A stretch of 57,942 nucleotides of DNA from contig NZ_CP084477.1 of assembly GCF_020405225.1 (NCBI RefSeq), positions 1 through 57,942 on the forward strand, in the 5' to 3' direction. Position 1 is the stretch's first letter, and every line of letters begins with the position of its first letter. Below the pieces are notes generated by a model. It worked only from the letters and a program-made list of their open reading frames with translations, did no database searches and was not told the origin of the DNA. The position numbers were made by a program, and so were the translations under genes. The stretch comes from Natrinema sp. DC36 (GTDB lineage Archaea > Halobacteriota > Halobacteria > Halobacteriales > Natrialbaceae). Shown here piece after piece: positions 38,676 through 46,677 of the stretch.

Positions 38676-39202
38676 GCCGACTCACCTCCGTTTCCAAAGC
38701 CAGCCTCTGCAAGGACGTCCGCCGGCGTACGCCCGTACTTGCTCGTATCGCCGTCGTTGCGTTCAAGGCCGAGCCACTTCTGGACGCAGTTTCCGCATAG
38801 CCGGTCCTCGACGAGCTCGTCGTCGAAGTGCTCGTGTTCGAACGCACGTGGAGTAGTATCGTTTCGCTCGTCGGCCCAACACAGCGTCACCGGCTCGTCG
38901 TACGAACTGGCGTCGCCAGCGAGGTGGATCTGTTGGGACCGGCGGCTCGTCAGACGGACCAGGTGATCGATCTCTGCCCGAACTTCCTCAAGGTCGATAT
39001 CGTAGCCGCCATCGGTTGCGACCTCGCGATCGCCGTTGTCGCTCCCCTCGAGGAAGCAGTCCATACAGGGAAGCGCGTCGACGTCGGCGTCTGGGCCCGG
39101 ACATCCGTGCGTCCCGTTGCGACAGTCATCGGTCTGGCCGCCTACACCACCCTCGCTGCGGACGGCGTCGACGGATCCGTAGTGCCAACCGGCGCGGCTC
39201 AT
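38672..39202 (-). CDS. Zinc-binding hypothetical protein
   Basis: This 176-residue protein has cysteine sites at CRNGTHGCPG...CMDC and CGNC near the C-terminus, a helix (DLEEVRAEIDHLVRLTSRR) and a VATDGGYDID sequence matching the inter-module motif of the neighbouring 736-residue protein. Function unknown. Confidence 0.6.
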   Translation of the reverse strand: MSRAGWHYGSVDAVRSEGGVGGQTDDCRNGTHGCPGPDADVDALPCMDCFLEGSDNGDREVATDGGYDIDLEEVRAEIDHLVRLTSRRSQQIHLAGDASSYDEPVTLCWADERNDTTPRAFEHEHFDDELVEDRLCGNCVQKWLGLERNDGDTSKYGRTPADVLAEAGFGNGGESA

Positions 39203-41409
39203 GCCGATTCACCTCCGTCTTCGTCCTCGGCTAGCCGATCAATCGCGACATCCTCGCACTCGGCACAGAGGTCGTACTCGTGGTCAATGTCCTGCAGTTC
39301 GACGTGCTCGAGGCGCTTGAGGTCGGATCCGCATAGCGGTTCGTCGTCTTCCTCGAGGCAGTAGGTCCCGTTGAACTCGAGGACCTCGATCTCACTATCG
39401 TAGAACGCGCGCTGGTAGACGTGAAACTCCGAACTCCAGACGAGGCAACCAGGAACGCCGGCGACGCGCTCGAAGTTGCTACAGAAGCCGCCCTGGACCT
39501 CGTTGTGCCGGCCGCACAGCGACATCCCGCAGCAGCCACACCGGCCGTGGACAGTCTCCGTACAACCGTCTTCGGTACAGAGGTCTTCTAGGCTGGGCTC
39601 TGGTTCAGGCTGATCGTCGTAAAGGACGTGGTGATCACCGGAGTGGAAACCACCATCGGTCACTATCTCGTAGCCAGCTTCCTCGAGTTTCTCTTCGGCC
39701 ACGTCGAGATCGTCTAGCGTCAGCTTCCCGTTGTCACCGCGGATGACCTCCTTAACCGCCTGCTGGACCAACTCGTCGACCTCGGTCGGCGTCTCGGCGC
39801 CGTACCGATCGGTGAGGTACCGCGGATCGAGATCGCCCGCTTTAACCCGGGCCTCGACGAGCGCTTCGTGCCACGCAACGGAGAGCCAGCGCTCGGAATC
39901 GACTTCGGTCCGCCGGAGGCGGTCGGGCCGCGGCTCGTAGACATGGCCTCGGTCGTGGAGCCACCCGATCGCGTCGTGGACGTCTGCCCGGACCAACTCG
40001 GTCCGGCTGACGATCCAGTCGACGACGTCACCTGTGGGGATGCCGTCCTTCGCCTCCTGGTCGTCGTGTTCGCCAAGGGCCATCCCGACGAGATCGTGGG
40101 TCGAGAGCCCCTCGAGGTCGGCGCTGCCGCCGTCGGTTGCGATGTCGTCGTCTGGCTGCAGGTGCGGCGGCAGGTTCTCGAGATCGTCACTATCGACACC
40201 AGTCATCACGACCCGGTTCTCGTTCTCGAAGCCGCAGTGACGGCAATCGAACTCAACGATGAGGTGGTAGTCATCGTCTGCGACGTCCACCGTCTGATCG
40301 TAGTCGGCGTTCGGGTTCTCGCAGTCACAGGACCGACACGTCAGCAGGCCTTCGGCGGCTTGCAGTCCAGCGTCGGGAGCGTCGGGTTCGATTTTGTCGA
40401 ACGTCTCCCGCTGCGGGCAGCTGTCTCGCTCGTGGAGCCGGAGGCGGGTGAGGGTCCGGAACGTCTCGCCGCAGGCGTCGCAGACGTGTCCAGAGCCGTC
40501 GGTCGCGACCAGCACGCCCGGTCGGTCGACACCATCCGTCCACTCAACGCTGTAATCGTTGTGTTGGATGTTGTGCACGAGCCAGAGGGCGGACATCGTC
40601 CCGGCCGTTCCGGGTCGCATACCCGCGCGACGGCTTGCTTCCCGTGGGTCAGTAAACGGCCCACCAATCACTCGGGCAGGGTCCTGGTGTGCATCGGCGA
40701 GAATGTACCAGGTGTGGGCGAGGTCATCACCACCGGCATGTCCTCCGTCAGTTGCGACCGTTGGAGTGGTCGGCGGGATGATCGTCTGCGTACGGACGTG
40801 ATCGCACCGGCGCCCCGATTGATACCGTTGGGCGATGACCTTCGCAGCGTTACTGTCGGCGTAGTTTGTTGTCTCCCAGCATGTTGGGTTGGTACACCGA
40901 AACGTCTCGTTCAGCTTACGCTCGCCAATGGCGCCACAGACGTGGCACTCTTGTGAGGTGTACTCTTCAGGGACCGTTTCGACTTCGATCCTGTACTCAC
41001 CCGCAACTGTCCGCAGCCGGTAGTTGGCGGTTGAAAGCAGCCACGACGTCCCGCGGTGGGCATCTGGATCGGTTAGCCATGCCCACAGATCTGGGTCATA
41101 GTGAGAGTCCTCGAGGACGATCACGGGATCGTCGTAGGCACTGGCGTACTCGCAGACCTCGTGTGCGGCGGCGTCGATGAGATCGACGATCGCGTCGTGG
41201 CGCTGTTGAACGTAGCCGGCGATCGCCTCACGGGAGTAGTCGTCCCCGGCGAGTAACGCGACCGTCTGGTTACGAAGATCGTCTAGCTGCTGGCAGATCT
41301 CTTCACCCCGAACCATCAAGGCACCCTTCCAGTCGGGCATCCCTGCCGGGCATGCGACGTACAGATACCGCTCACCGAGATCGATACCAATCGGCATCTG
41401 GGACATCAC
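39199..41409 (-). CDS. TnpB-like RuvC nuclease fused to zinc-finger and HTH modules
   Basis: Residues 1-200 form a TnpB/Cas12-type RuvC core: Asp10 (GIDLGERY), Glu100 (VIVLEDSHYD), zinc ribbon C155xxC158...C172x4C177 and Asp185 (YADSNAAKVIA). The 90- and 85-residue spacings match TnpB. The usual N-terminal RNA/DNA-recognition half is absent, since RuvC-I begins at residue 7. Downstream come a small domain (230-295), a C2H2-like finger (310-331), a zinc pair region (358-392), an MCM-like winged helix (455-500), a helical region and a C-terminal cysteine cluster. The GTG start overlaps the upstream RHH-HTH gene. Nuclease competence is inferred; the role could be recombination, defence or DNA processing. 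Confidence 0.75.
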   Translation of the reverse strand: MMSQMPIGIDLGERYLYVACPAGMPDWKGALMVRGEEICQQLDDLRNQTVALLAGDDYSREAIAGYVQQRHDAIVDLIDAAAHEVCEYASAYDDPVIVLEDSHYDPDLWAWLTDPDAHRGTSWLLSTANYRLRTVAGEYRIEVETVPEEYTSQECHVCGAIGERKLNETFRCTNPTCWETTNYADSNAAKVIAQRYQSGRRCDHVRTQTIIPPTTPTVATDGGHAGGDDLAHTWYILADAHQDPARVIGGPFTDPREASRRAGMRPGTAGTMSALWLVHNIQHNDYSVEWTDGVDRPGVLVATDGSGHVCDACGETFRTLTRLRLHERDSCPQRETFDKIEPDAPDAGLQAAEGLLTCRSCDCENPNADYDQTVDVADDDYHLIVEFDCRHCGFENENRVVMTGVDSDDLENLPPHLQPDDDIATDGGSADLEGLSTHDLVGMALGEHDDQEAKDGIPTGDVVDWIVSRTELVRADVHDAIGWLHDRGHVYEPRPDRLRRTEVDSERWLSVAWHEALVEARVKAGDLDPRYLTDRYGAETPTEVDELVQQAVKEVIRGDNGKLTLDDLDVAEEKLEEAGYEIVTDGGFHSGDHHVLYDDQPEPEPSLEDLCTEDGCTETVHGRCGCCGMSLCGRHNEVQGGFCSNFERVAGVPGCLVWSSEFHVYQRAFYDSEIEVLEFNGTYCLEEDDEPLCGSDLKRLEHVELQDIDHEYDLCAECEDVAIDRLAEDEDGGESA

Positions 41410-42350
41410 ATCCCACCTCCTGCAGTACTGCGGCCGCCATCGTGATCCCGGAATCTGACACTCATCAAACGGCGGTATGCAGCGAGCAGTTCATGGCTTT
41501 CAGCGGGATCAGTGCATGCGGCGATCGCGCCCTCGAGCCCGCGTTCTGCTCGGGTGATCTCGGTCTGGAACTGTTGTGTCGTCGGGATACTCCCGGATCC
41601 GTCGGTTGCAATCGTCTCTTTGCGTGTGGGGTTCGTCTCGGACTCGCTCGAACCATCTAGGTCGCCGGCTTCGGCGGCACTCCTAGACCCGATATCATCA
41701 GGTGATGATATCTCGAGTAGTTGGTGCGCCGTGCTCTTCCGCTGATCCTCTGGCCCAATGATGTCGAAGTCGTTGAGCCGTGTCCGGATGGTTTCACGAC
41801 TGACCGACCCATCGAACACATCCTGAGCAATCTCGGAACAAGTGAGATCTTCCTCATGATAGAGGCGTTCGAGCGCCTCTGGGTCGTCCCACTCTCCTTC
41901 TTTTCGAGTGCCTATCGAACCGTCCTCGTAATCGTTCGGGCTTCGGCGCTCGATCTCGTGATGGTCCATCCACCGTGAAACCGTGGAGTTGGCACAGCCG
42001 AGTTCGTCTGCGACGTCGCTGATCGTCAGCCTCTCGTCGTGGTAGAGTTCCCGAAGCGTCGCTTCGTTACGCCATGGTGGCTGGTAGGTGTCGACGAAGT
42101 CCCGGATCGCTTCGCGGATTCCATCGCTCCGACTCTCAAACTGATTCTGATAGTCAATTGTAACATCCAGTTCTTCGAGTAGCGAATCCGGGACGCGGAT
42201 GCCCAAGTTTGACGTTGGTTCTCCGCCGTCAGGACGGAGGCTCTGCGCACCGCTCGCATCTCCATCACCGTGGAACGGCTTTCCGCAGCGGTGGCACTTG
42301 TACGACAGATCGCTCTCTGCATCACAGACACGACAGTAGCGACCACTCAT
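41406..42350 (-). CDS. RHH-HTH-HTH DNA-binding protein
   Basis: This 314-residue protein has an N-terminal zinc ribbon (CRVCDAESDLSYKCHRCG), a ribbon-helix-helix segment (LGIRVPDSLLEELDVTIDYQN...RSDGIREAIRDFV) and two HTH units (LRELYHDERLTISDVADELGC and LERLYHEEDLTCSEIAQDVF). A charged C-terminal region follows. The HTH units match those in the HNH endonucleases. Co-translation with the RuvC fusion gene suggests it supplies DNA recognition for that nuclease or represses the operon. Confidence 0.75.
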   Translation of the reverse strand: MSGRYCRVCDAESDLSYKCHRCGKPFHGDGDASGAQSLRPDGGEPTSNLGIRVPDSLLEELDVTIDYQNQFESRSDGIREAIRDFVDTYQPPWRNEATLRELYHDERLTISDVADELGCANSTVSRWMDHHEIERRSPNDYEDGSIGTRKEGEWDDPEALERLYHEEDLTCSEIAQDVFDGSVSRETIRTRLNDFDIIGPEDQRKSTAHQLLEISSPDDIGSRSAAEAGDLDGSSESETNPTRKETIATDGSGSIPTTQQFQTEITRAERGLEGAIAACTDPAESHELLAAYRRLMSVRFRDHDGGRSTAGGGM

Positions 42351-42514
42351 CGCTGATCACGCTCCTCGTGGATCGCGGCAACTCCAGGCGAGGGCCCGCG
42401 GACACTGACCGACCCCGATGCGGGCTCGTCGCCGAACAGTTCGGCGCAGCACCGGAGCGCAGCGCCGAGCGAATCGTGCTCCACTCCACAGAGGTCACAG
42501 CGCTCGGCGCTCAT
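42347..42514 (-). CDS. 55-residue cysteine-containing small protein
   Basis: A small gene (MSAERCDLCGVEHDSLGAAL) with CDLCG and a CC pair, joined to both neighbours by ATGA overlaps. Function unknown. Confidence 0.6.
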   Translation of the reverse strand: MSAERCDLCGVEHDSLGAALRCCAELFGDEPASGSVSVRGPSPGVAAIHEERDQR

Positions 42515-42873
42515 GCTGAATCACCTTCCACCATCTCGAGGCGGCGCATGTCCTCGCGGTACTGGTTGAAACACTCGCCGGAGTGCAGCGGGTGACCGTT
42601 CGAAGTCACAGGGTAATCGCCAGCGTGGACTTCTTCCTGACAGTTCCAGCACATCGGTGCGTGGCGTGACTCGAACGCCTCGTCGAGACGGGCCGGGTCG
42701 CGCATCCGGATCGGCATCCCGACACAGCCGTGCGGGCAGGCCAGCCCGATTGCGTGAGCTGGAACATCCGCCCGGAACTCGACACGAAGATCGGCCTCAC
42801 ACTCTGGGCACTGGTAGATCGAGACCACGTCGCCGAGATCGTCGTAGTCGCCAGCGTCGTCGGGGTCGATCAT
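42511..42873 (-). CDS. Double zinc-ribbon protein
   Basis: This 120-residue protein has CPECEADLRVEF...CPHGC and CWNCQEEV...HSGEC, so two zinc sites. It is part of the gapless early operon. Function unknown. Confidence 0.65.
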   Translation of the reverse strand: MIDPDDAGDYDDLGDVVSIYQCPECEADLRVEFRADVPAHAIGLACPHGCVGMPIRMRDPARLDEAFESRHAPMCWNCQEEVHAGDYPVTSNGHPLHSGECFNQYREDMRRLEMVEGDSA

Positions 42874-43610
42874 GCCTCCGCCCCGCTATCCTCGAGCGTC
42901 TTCTGCTCGGCCTCTTGCTTCTCTTCGACTTCGGCTTCATCGTCGAACGTCGCGATCGGGACGATCTCCTCGTGGATGAATCGGCCGAGCAGCTCGGGCT
43001 TCATCTCGGCGGGTTCCCAGATGGCCAGATATCCGCTCGAGTAGATGACCAGGCGGACGAACTGGTCGCGCCAGTGGGTCGTCAGGGCGACACCGACGTC
43101 GGCGTTGACCGCCTTGGACTTGAGCGCCCCGTGGCCCCACTCGATCGAGACATCGTCGATGTTGGACTCGTGGGTAGCCATCTCGACGGTCCACGTCCGA
43201 TCAGCGTCACGCTGGTTTCGAACGAACTCCCACGGTTTGAGCCGCACCGGCGCGATCTCCGGCCCGGCGAACCGCGAGAAGTCGTTGAACGGCCAGTCGG
43301 GCTCGTGGTCGAGGTCGCTCGTGTGCGTCCGCTCGGCGAGGATCCAGCCCTCGCCATCGACGTCGGCGACCCACTCGCTCGCGACCTTCCGGGTGACCTT
43401 GCGCGTCTCGGTCTCGATCTCGTGGCCGTCGAGCAGGACGCGTTCTTCCTCCTGGGGGACTTCGCCGGCGACCAGTCCGGACTGGATGACGAGGTCGTCC
43501 AGGTATGTCTGGGTCTCCTCAACCTCGAGGGCGCGACCGGTCTGGTCGTGGTGGTTCTCGAGGGGGTCGGCGGCGGATTCGGCGAGCAGCGCGAACTGGC
43601 CGGCGATCAT
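42870..43610 (-). CDS. Conserved-type early protein, unknown
   Basis: This 246-residue protein is alpha/beta, with segments WVADVDGEGWILAERTHTS and VRLVIYSSGYLAIWEPAEMK and an acidic coiled C-terminus. No motif is recognised. Position between zinc protein and regulatory genes does not indicate a role. Confidence 0.6.
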   Translation of the reverse strand: MIAGQFALLAESAADPLENHHDQTGRALEVEETQTYLDDLVIQSGLVAGEVPQEEERVLLDGHEIETETRKVTRKVASEWVADVDGEGWILAERTHTSDLDHEPDWPFNDFSRFAGPEIAPVRLKPWEFVRNQRDADRTWTVEMATHESNIDDVSIEWGHGALKSKAVNADVGVALTTHWRDQFVRLVIYSSGYLAIWEPAEMKPELLGRFIHEEIVPIATFDDEAEVEEKQEAEQKTLEDSGAEA

Positions 43611-44104
43611 GCCGCCCCACCCCCTGTGTTCTCGGAACCGTCACCGCGATCTCCCATCGCCTGCTCGTACGCGTCACTGATGTGGCCGCTGTACTCGGTC
43701 GGGATCAGCAGTCGAGCGGCATGCTCGAACGACCGGGGCCGTCCCTCGCCGGGATCGTCGTCGACGGCGAGCGCCCGCCCCATCATCGTCTCGATCAGGC
43801 TGTGGGCGATCGCCTCGGTGTCGGCGTCGGACTTGCCGTCGACTGGGGCCAGGTGGCCCTCGTAGCCGAAGTGCTCGAGCGAATCCGCGACCGCCGGAAC
43901 ATCTGCAGCTTCCGGATCGTCCCACAGACCGAGGCTGACGGTTGCGTCCTCGCCGACGAAGACACTCTCGCCGCTCCCGGTCTGCCGCTCGATCAGCTCC
44001 TCACCAGTGTCGTTGTCCTCGAGCTTGAGGCGGACAACGCGGCCGCCGGCGAGGATCAGACGCAGCCCGTCGGAGACCGGGATGACCGACTTCGTCCCCG
44101 TCAC
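43607..44104 (-). CDS. Hypothetical protein
   Basis: This 165-residue protein opens with a beta hairpin (GLRLILAGGRVVRLKLEDN) and continues as helices (AVADSLEHFGYEG, AIAHSLIETMMGRAL). No family is recognised. It overlaps both neighbours by 4 bases. Confidence 0.6.
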   Translation of the reverse strand: MTGTKSVIPVSDGLRLILAGGRVVRLKLEDNDTGEELIERQTGSGESVFVGEDATVSLGLWDDPEAADVPAVADSLEHFGYEGHLAPVDGKSDADTEAIAHSLIETMMGRALAVDDDPGEGRPRSFEHAARLLIPTEYSGHISDAYEQAMGDRGDGSENTGGGAA

Positions 44105-44349
44105 TGGCCGTCACCTCCGTTGAACCCGACCGCGACCGTGTACCCACTTGCGATCCACTCGTCCTCGCCATCGCCCGTCACGAGGTAGCGGTGAGCGCCG
44201 AGCATCGGGCCACCGTTCAGCGGCTCGAGTGTGTCCGCGCGAGCCTCGGCGTCATCGAACTCCTGGGCGACCTCGAGACGGCGGACGAGTGCAGCGGTCT
44301 CGTCGACGTCGTCGTCCTTGAGGCGGGAGTCGTTGGCGTCGGTGCTCAC
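44101..44349 (-). CDS. Hypothetical small protein
   Basis: This 82-residue acidic protein ends in a strand-rich segment (GAHRYLVTGDGEDEWIASGYTVAVG). Function unknown; it is in the gapless early operon. Confidence 0.6.
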   Translation of the reverse strand: MSTDANDSRLKDDDVDETAALVRRLEVAQEFDDAEARADTLEPLNGGPMLGAHRYLVTGDGEDEWIASGYTVAVGFNGGDGQ

Positions 44350-44774
44350 GCCGTCTCACCTCCGATCGTCATGGCTGCGTCGTTTTCGTCGAATTCAAGC
44401 TCCGTTTCCGAATCGCCCTCAGTGTCAAACCGTTGGTCGAGATCCTCGAGCAGGTCGACGAACGCGTCGAAGTGCGGGCCGGGTTCGACGTGGTGGCCTC
44501 GAGGCCCCAGATCGATCACGTCGCGTCTGTCGAGTTTCGGCAGGTGATCCTGGTAGAGCGCGATATACGTTGACTTGCGCTTGGATTCGGTGACTGACGC
44601 GATCGCGTCCGCAAGCGCGCCGACTTCCATCGGACCGAGCGTATCGACGTAGTCGATTACGAGCCGACGACGCTCGTTGCTCACTAGGTGCAGCGTCGTG
44701 TCCATCGGGAGTTCGATGGGTTCAGGTCCAGGATCACGACCGAGCAACGAGGACAGTAGCTCGAGCGGTTGCAT
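44346..44774 (-). CDS. Haloarchaeal winged-helix regulator (DUF7344-like)
   Basis: This 142-residue protein has the pattern of haloarchaeal winged-helix repressors: LHLVSNERRRLVIDYVDTLG, ALADAIASV, KSTYIALYQDHLPKLDRRDVIDLG, then a wing with RGHHVEPG. It follows the PadR gene by no bases, so the two regulators are likely expressed together and control the early operon. Confidence 0.75.
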   Translation of the reverse strand: MQPLELLSSLLGRDPGPEPIELPMDTTLHLVSNERRRLVIDYVDTLGPMEVGALADAIASVTESKRKSTYIALYQDHLPKLDRRDVIDLGPRGHHVEPGPHFDAFVDLLEDLDQRFDTEGDSETELEFDENDAAMTIGGETA

Positions 44775-45143
44775 CTACTTCTCACCCCCGTTGAGATGCG
44801 CCTCGAGCCACTCGAACTCGTGCCTAAGAGCGGTATGGCCTTTCTCCGTCAGTGCGTAATTGTTCGTCCGCTTGTCGAGTTCGGACTTGTCGACGAATTC
44901 CTGATCGACCAGCTTGTCAAGATTCGGATACAATCGGCCGTGATTTATCTCTTCTCCGTAGTATTCTGAAAGCTCTTCTTTGACCGCCAGACCGTACCGA
45001 TCGTCAGCTGCGAGGATCGCGAGGATCCGAACCTGGAACTTCGTCAGGTCGGCCGCAGTCTCTTGAATTTCCGTTTCAGTTTCACTCGATTCGATACCGC
45101 TATCCGTTCCGGGGTTGTTCTCCCCGGTAACTCCATGCGTCAT
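44775..45143 (-). CDS. PadR-family transcription regulator
   Basis: This 122-residue protein has an acidic N-terminus and then a PadR winged helix: LTKFQVRILAILAADDRYGLAVKEEL...INHGRLYPNLDKLVDQEFV, ending in NYALTEKGHTALRHEFEW. PadR proteins usually repress their own operons in response to a ligand or stress. Confidence 0.85.
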   Translation of the reverse strand: MTHGVTGENNPGTDSGIESSETETEIQETAADLTKFQVRILAILAADDRYGLAVKEELSEYYGEEINHGRLYPNLDKLVDQEFVDKSELDKRTNNYALTEKGHTALRHEFEWLEAHLNGGEK

Positions 45144-45171
45144 TGTTGATTGTGGCGTGTGGGGTGGCCCC

Positions 45172-45216
45172 CTGCGCGTCCGGCCTCGGGTACCAAGCGA
45201 TTCCGGTCGCGCAGGA
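45172..45216 (-). terminator. Near-palindromic stem between two regulator genes
   Basis: CCTGCGCG (45216-45209) pairs with CGCGCAGG (45179-45172), enclosing CCGG/CCGG and CTTGG/CCGAG stems. It lies in the 78-base gap between the AbrB-type gene (ends 45222) and the PadR gene (starts 45143). It may terminate, process or attenuate the transcript, or be an operator for PadR. Confidence 0.45.
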
Positions 45217-45221
45217 CAGGG

Positions 45222-45434
45222 CTAATTCTCGTTCTGTTCGTCTGTGTCGGGCCGTCGTAGCACGATCTCGTCGCCGCCGATGTCGGCCTCGAGTTCGATC
45301 TCGTCCTCTTCACCGAACTCGGTGAATTCGAAGATAATCGGCGGGATGGTGATGACGCTCGTTCCGCCACCACCACTCCGGATCGGGCGTTCTCGACAGA
45401 TCTTGTCTGCTGCTTCATTTGTCCCTCTACTCAT
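45222..45434 (-). CDS. AbrB/MazE-like regulator, leftward copy
   Basis: This 70-residue protein carries a SpoVT-AbrB swapped-hairpin domain: GGTSVITIPPIIFEF...EEDEIELEADIGGDEIVLRRP. The start at ATG 45434 (MSRGTNEAAD) is chosen over an upstream in-frame codon. Its closest relative in the window is the divergent copy at 45567. Confidence 0.8.
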   Translation of the reverse strand: MSRGTNEAADKICRERPIRSGGGGTSVITIPPIIFEFTEFGEEDEIELEADIGGDEIVLRRPDTDEQNEN

Positions 45435-45566
45435 CAACATTCACTTTATTTTGGTTCATAATAGTCTCTTTGGTAGCACTGAGTCTAAATCTTATTTCTC
45501 TCTGACCTTGCCACGGTGCCTAACACTTATCATTCTGCGTTGTGATATACGAACTGAGGAAGATAC
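45435..45566. promoter_or_regulatory. Divergent promoter between two AbrB genes
   Basis: This 132-bp AT-rich gap has TATA-like AATAAGATTTAG for the leftward gene (about 45495-45484) and CTTATCATTC (about 45525-45534) for the rightward gene. Proteins from both sides have the same DNA-binding fold and could compete for these promoters. Confidence 0.5.
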
Positions 45567-45815
45567 ATGAGTAAGAGTCAGCAAGTACCCCCCATGGGAC
45601 GGAAAGTGGAGATTGATCGAGAGAACCAGACCATTCACGCGACTCGGGATCTTCGAGCATCTGGTGGAAGTACTGTGGTATCGATTCCAGATGAGATCCT
45701 ACAGTCCGTGGGGTTCGAAGAGGGCGACGAACTCGAGATCGTGGCCGATATGTTCGGCGATGAGATCCGCTTGCGAAAATCGCCGCACGATGGACCCTCT
45801 CCCACGGGCGAGTAG
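45567..45815 (+). CDS. AbrB/MazE-like regulator, rightward copy
   Basis: This 82-residue protein has the same fold as the leftward copy: DLRASGGSTVVSIPDEILQSVGFEEGDELEIVADMFGDEIRLRK. The N-terminal 30 residues differ. It is transcribed alone toward the convergent zinc gene at 45852. Confidence 0.8.
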   Translation: MSKSQQVPPMGRKVEIDRENQTIHATRDLRASGGSTVVSIPDEILQSVGFEEGDELEIVADMFGDEIRLRKSPHDGPSPTGE

Positions 45816-45851
45816 CGCCTTTTTGCACAGACAGTCTGTTTTGAAGCGTAA

Positions 45852-46094
45852 TCATCGTCCTCCTACCGTCGGCTTCCCGAACTGGCCCTTTGAATCGGCG
45901 TCTGGGCCGACGAATTCGATCTCGTCTCGAGCGACCCGATCGCCGGTCTCGTTGTTAACCAGCTCATCGTACGTGCAGCCACACGATCGACATTCGAATT
46001 TGCCGTCGGTGACTCGCCAGTTAGCGTGACGCTTCGGGCTCGGACAAACCCAGCGCCACTTCTGTTGAGGATCACTGGTATCAACTCTGAACAT
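45852..46094 (-). CDS. Zinc-site hypothetical protein
   Basis: This 80-residue protein starts at ATG 46094 (MFRVDTSDPQQKWRWVC). It contains CPSPKRH...CRSCGCTYDEL, a probable zinc site, and a C-terminal basic stretch. The TATA box CCTTAAATACGG at about 46128-46117 predicts a leaderless transcript starting at the ATG. Confidence 0.65.
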   Translation of the reverse strand: MFRVDTSDPQQKWRWVCPSPKRHANWRVTDGKFECRSCGCTYDELVNNETGDRVARDEIEFVGPDADSKGQFGKPTVGGR

Positions 46095-46264
46095 ATACAG
46101 GTGGTCGATATATACCGTATTTAAGGCTCGTGGATGCCGGAGTGAAAGTGAAAGTGACTGTCCAACCTTCCTGACTTTGTATCCCGTCAATCGAATCCAT
46201 TGGGCATCGCCAGTAGGTGCAAACTACAGTCATAAAAGTGATATTGCCGAGTGTTGACAGAGTT

Positions 46265-46319
46265 ATACGTACGTACGCTGTGAAGTACGTACAGCATTCT
46301 AATGGTGCATATGTACGTT
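46265..46319. promoter_or_regulatory. Operator array with TACGTA repeats
   Basis: Three related sites, ATACGTACGTACG (46265-46277), AGTACGTACAG (46284-46294) and CATATGTACGTT (46308-46319), are spaced about two helical turns apart in the divergent gap before the repressor-like gene at 46342. GCTGT and ACAGC flank the second site. This is the expected form of an autoregulatory lysogeny operator. Confidence 0.6.
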
Positions 46320-46341
46320 CAATGAGCCAATCAGCAATATT

Positions 46342-46677
46342 ATGGCTAACTCGGCCAACGGGTCGGACGAGCCCGAAATGCATCGGCAGGTAAGTTGGAT
46401 GGTGGCAGCCGATGCGCTTATCCTCGAGTTTCTCTACTCAGCTCGCGATCGGCGTGGGCGCCCATCGATTCAGACGCCACGAACGATCAACCTCAACACG
46501 GGTTACTCTCGACAACACGCCAGTGGCCGCTGTAAGGTCCTCGTCGAGTACGGTCTGGTCGAGCAGACCGGCGAAGGGGAGTATCGGCTAACCGAGTTCG
46601 GCGAGCGAGTCATGAACGACGACGTCCCGCTCGAGGAGCTGGACGAGCTCGAGCCGAAAGTCGACGATGAAGAATGA
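46342..46677 (+). CDS. PhiH1-repressor-like winged-helix protein
   Basis: This 111-residue protein has the sequence pattern of haloarchaeal PhiH1-repressor-type regulators: WMVAADALILEFLYSA, then NTGYSRQHASGRCKVLVEYGLVEQTGEGEYRLTEFG. It is a good candidate for the main lysogeny repressor. Its upstream region has an operator array, and the downstream gene on the other strand is an exported membrane protein. A related winged helix is encoded at 49587. Confidence 0.8.
   Translation: MANSANGSDEPEMHRQVSWMVAADALILEFLYSARDRRGRPSIQTPRTINLNTGYSRQHASGRCKVLVEYGLVEQTGEGEYRLTEFGERVMNDDVPLEELDELEPKVDDEE

Noticed and set aside
39868-40956. 362-codon plus-strand frame
   Set aside because: Antisense to the RuvC fusion gene; no motif.
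39199-41409. Standard RNA-guided TnpB of an IS200/IS605 transposon
   Set aside because: No adjacent tnpA, no N-terminal recognition half, no obvious guide-RNA end or transposon hairpin ends; the gene is embedded in a gapless operon.
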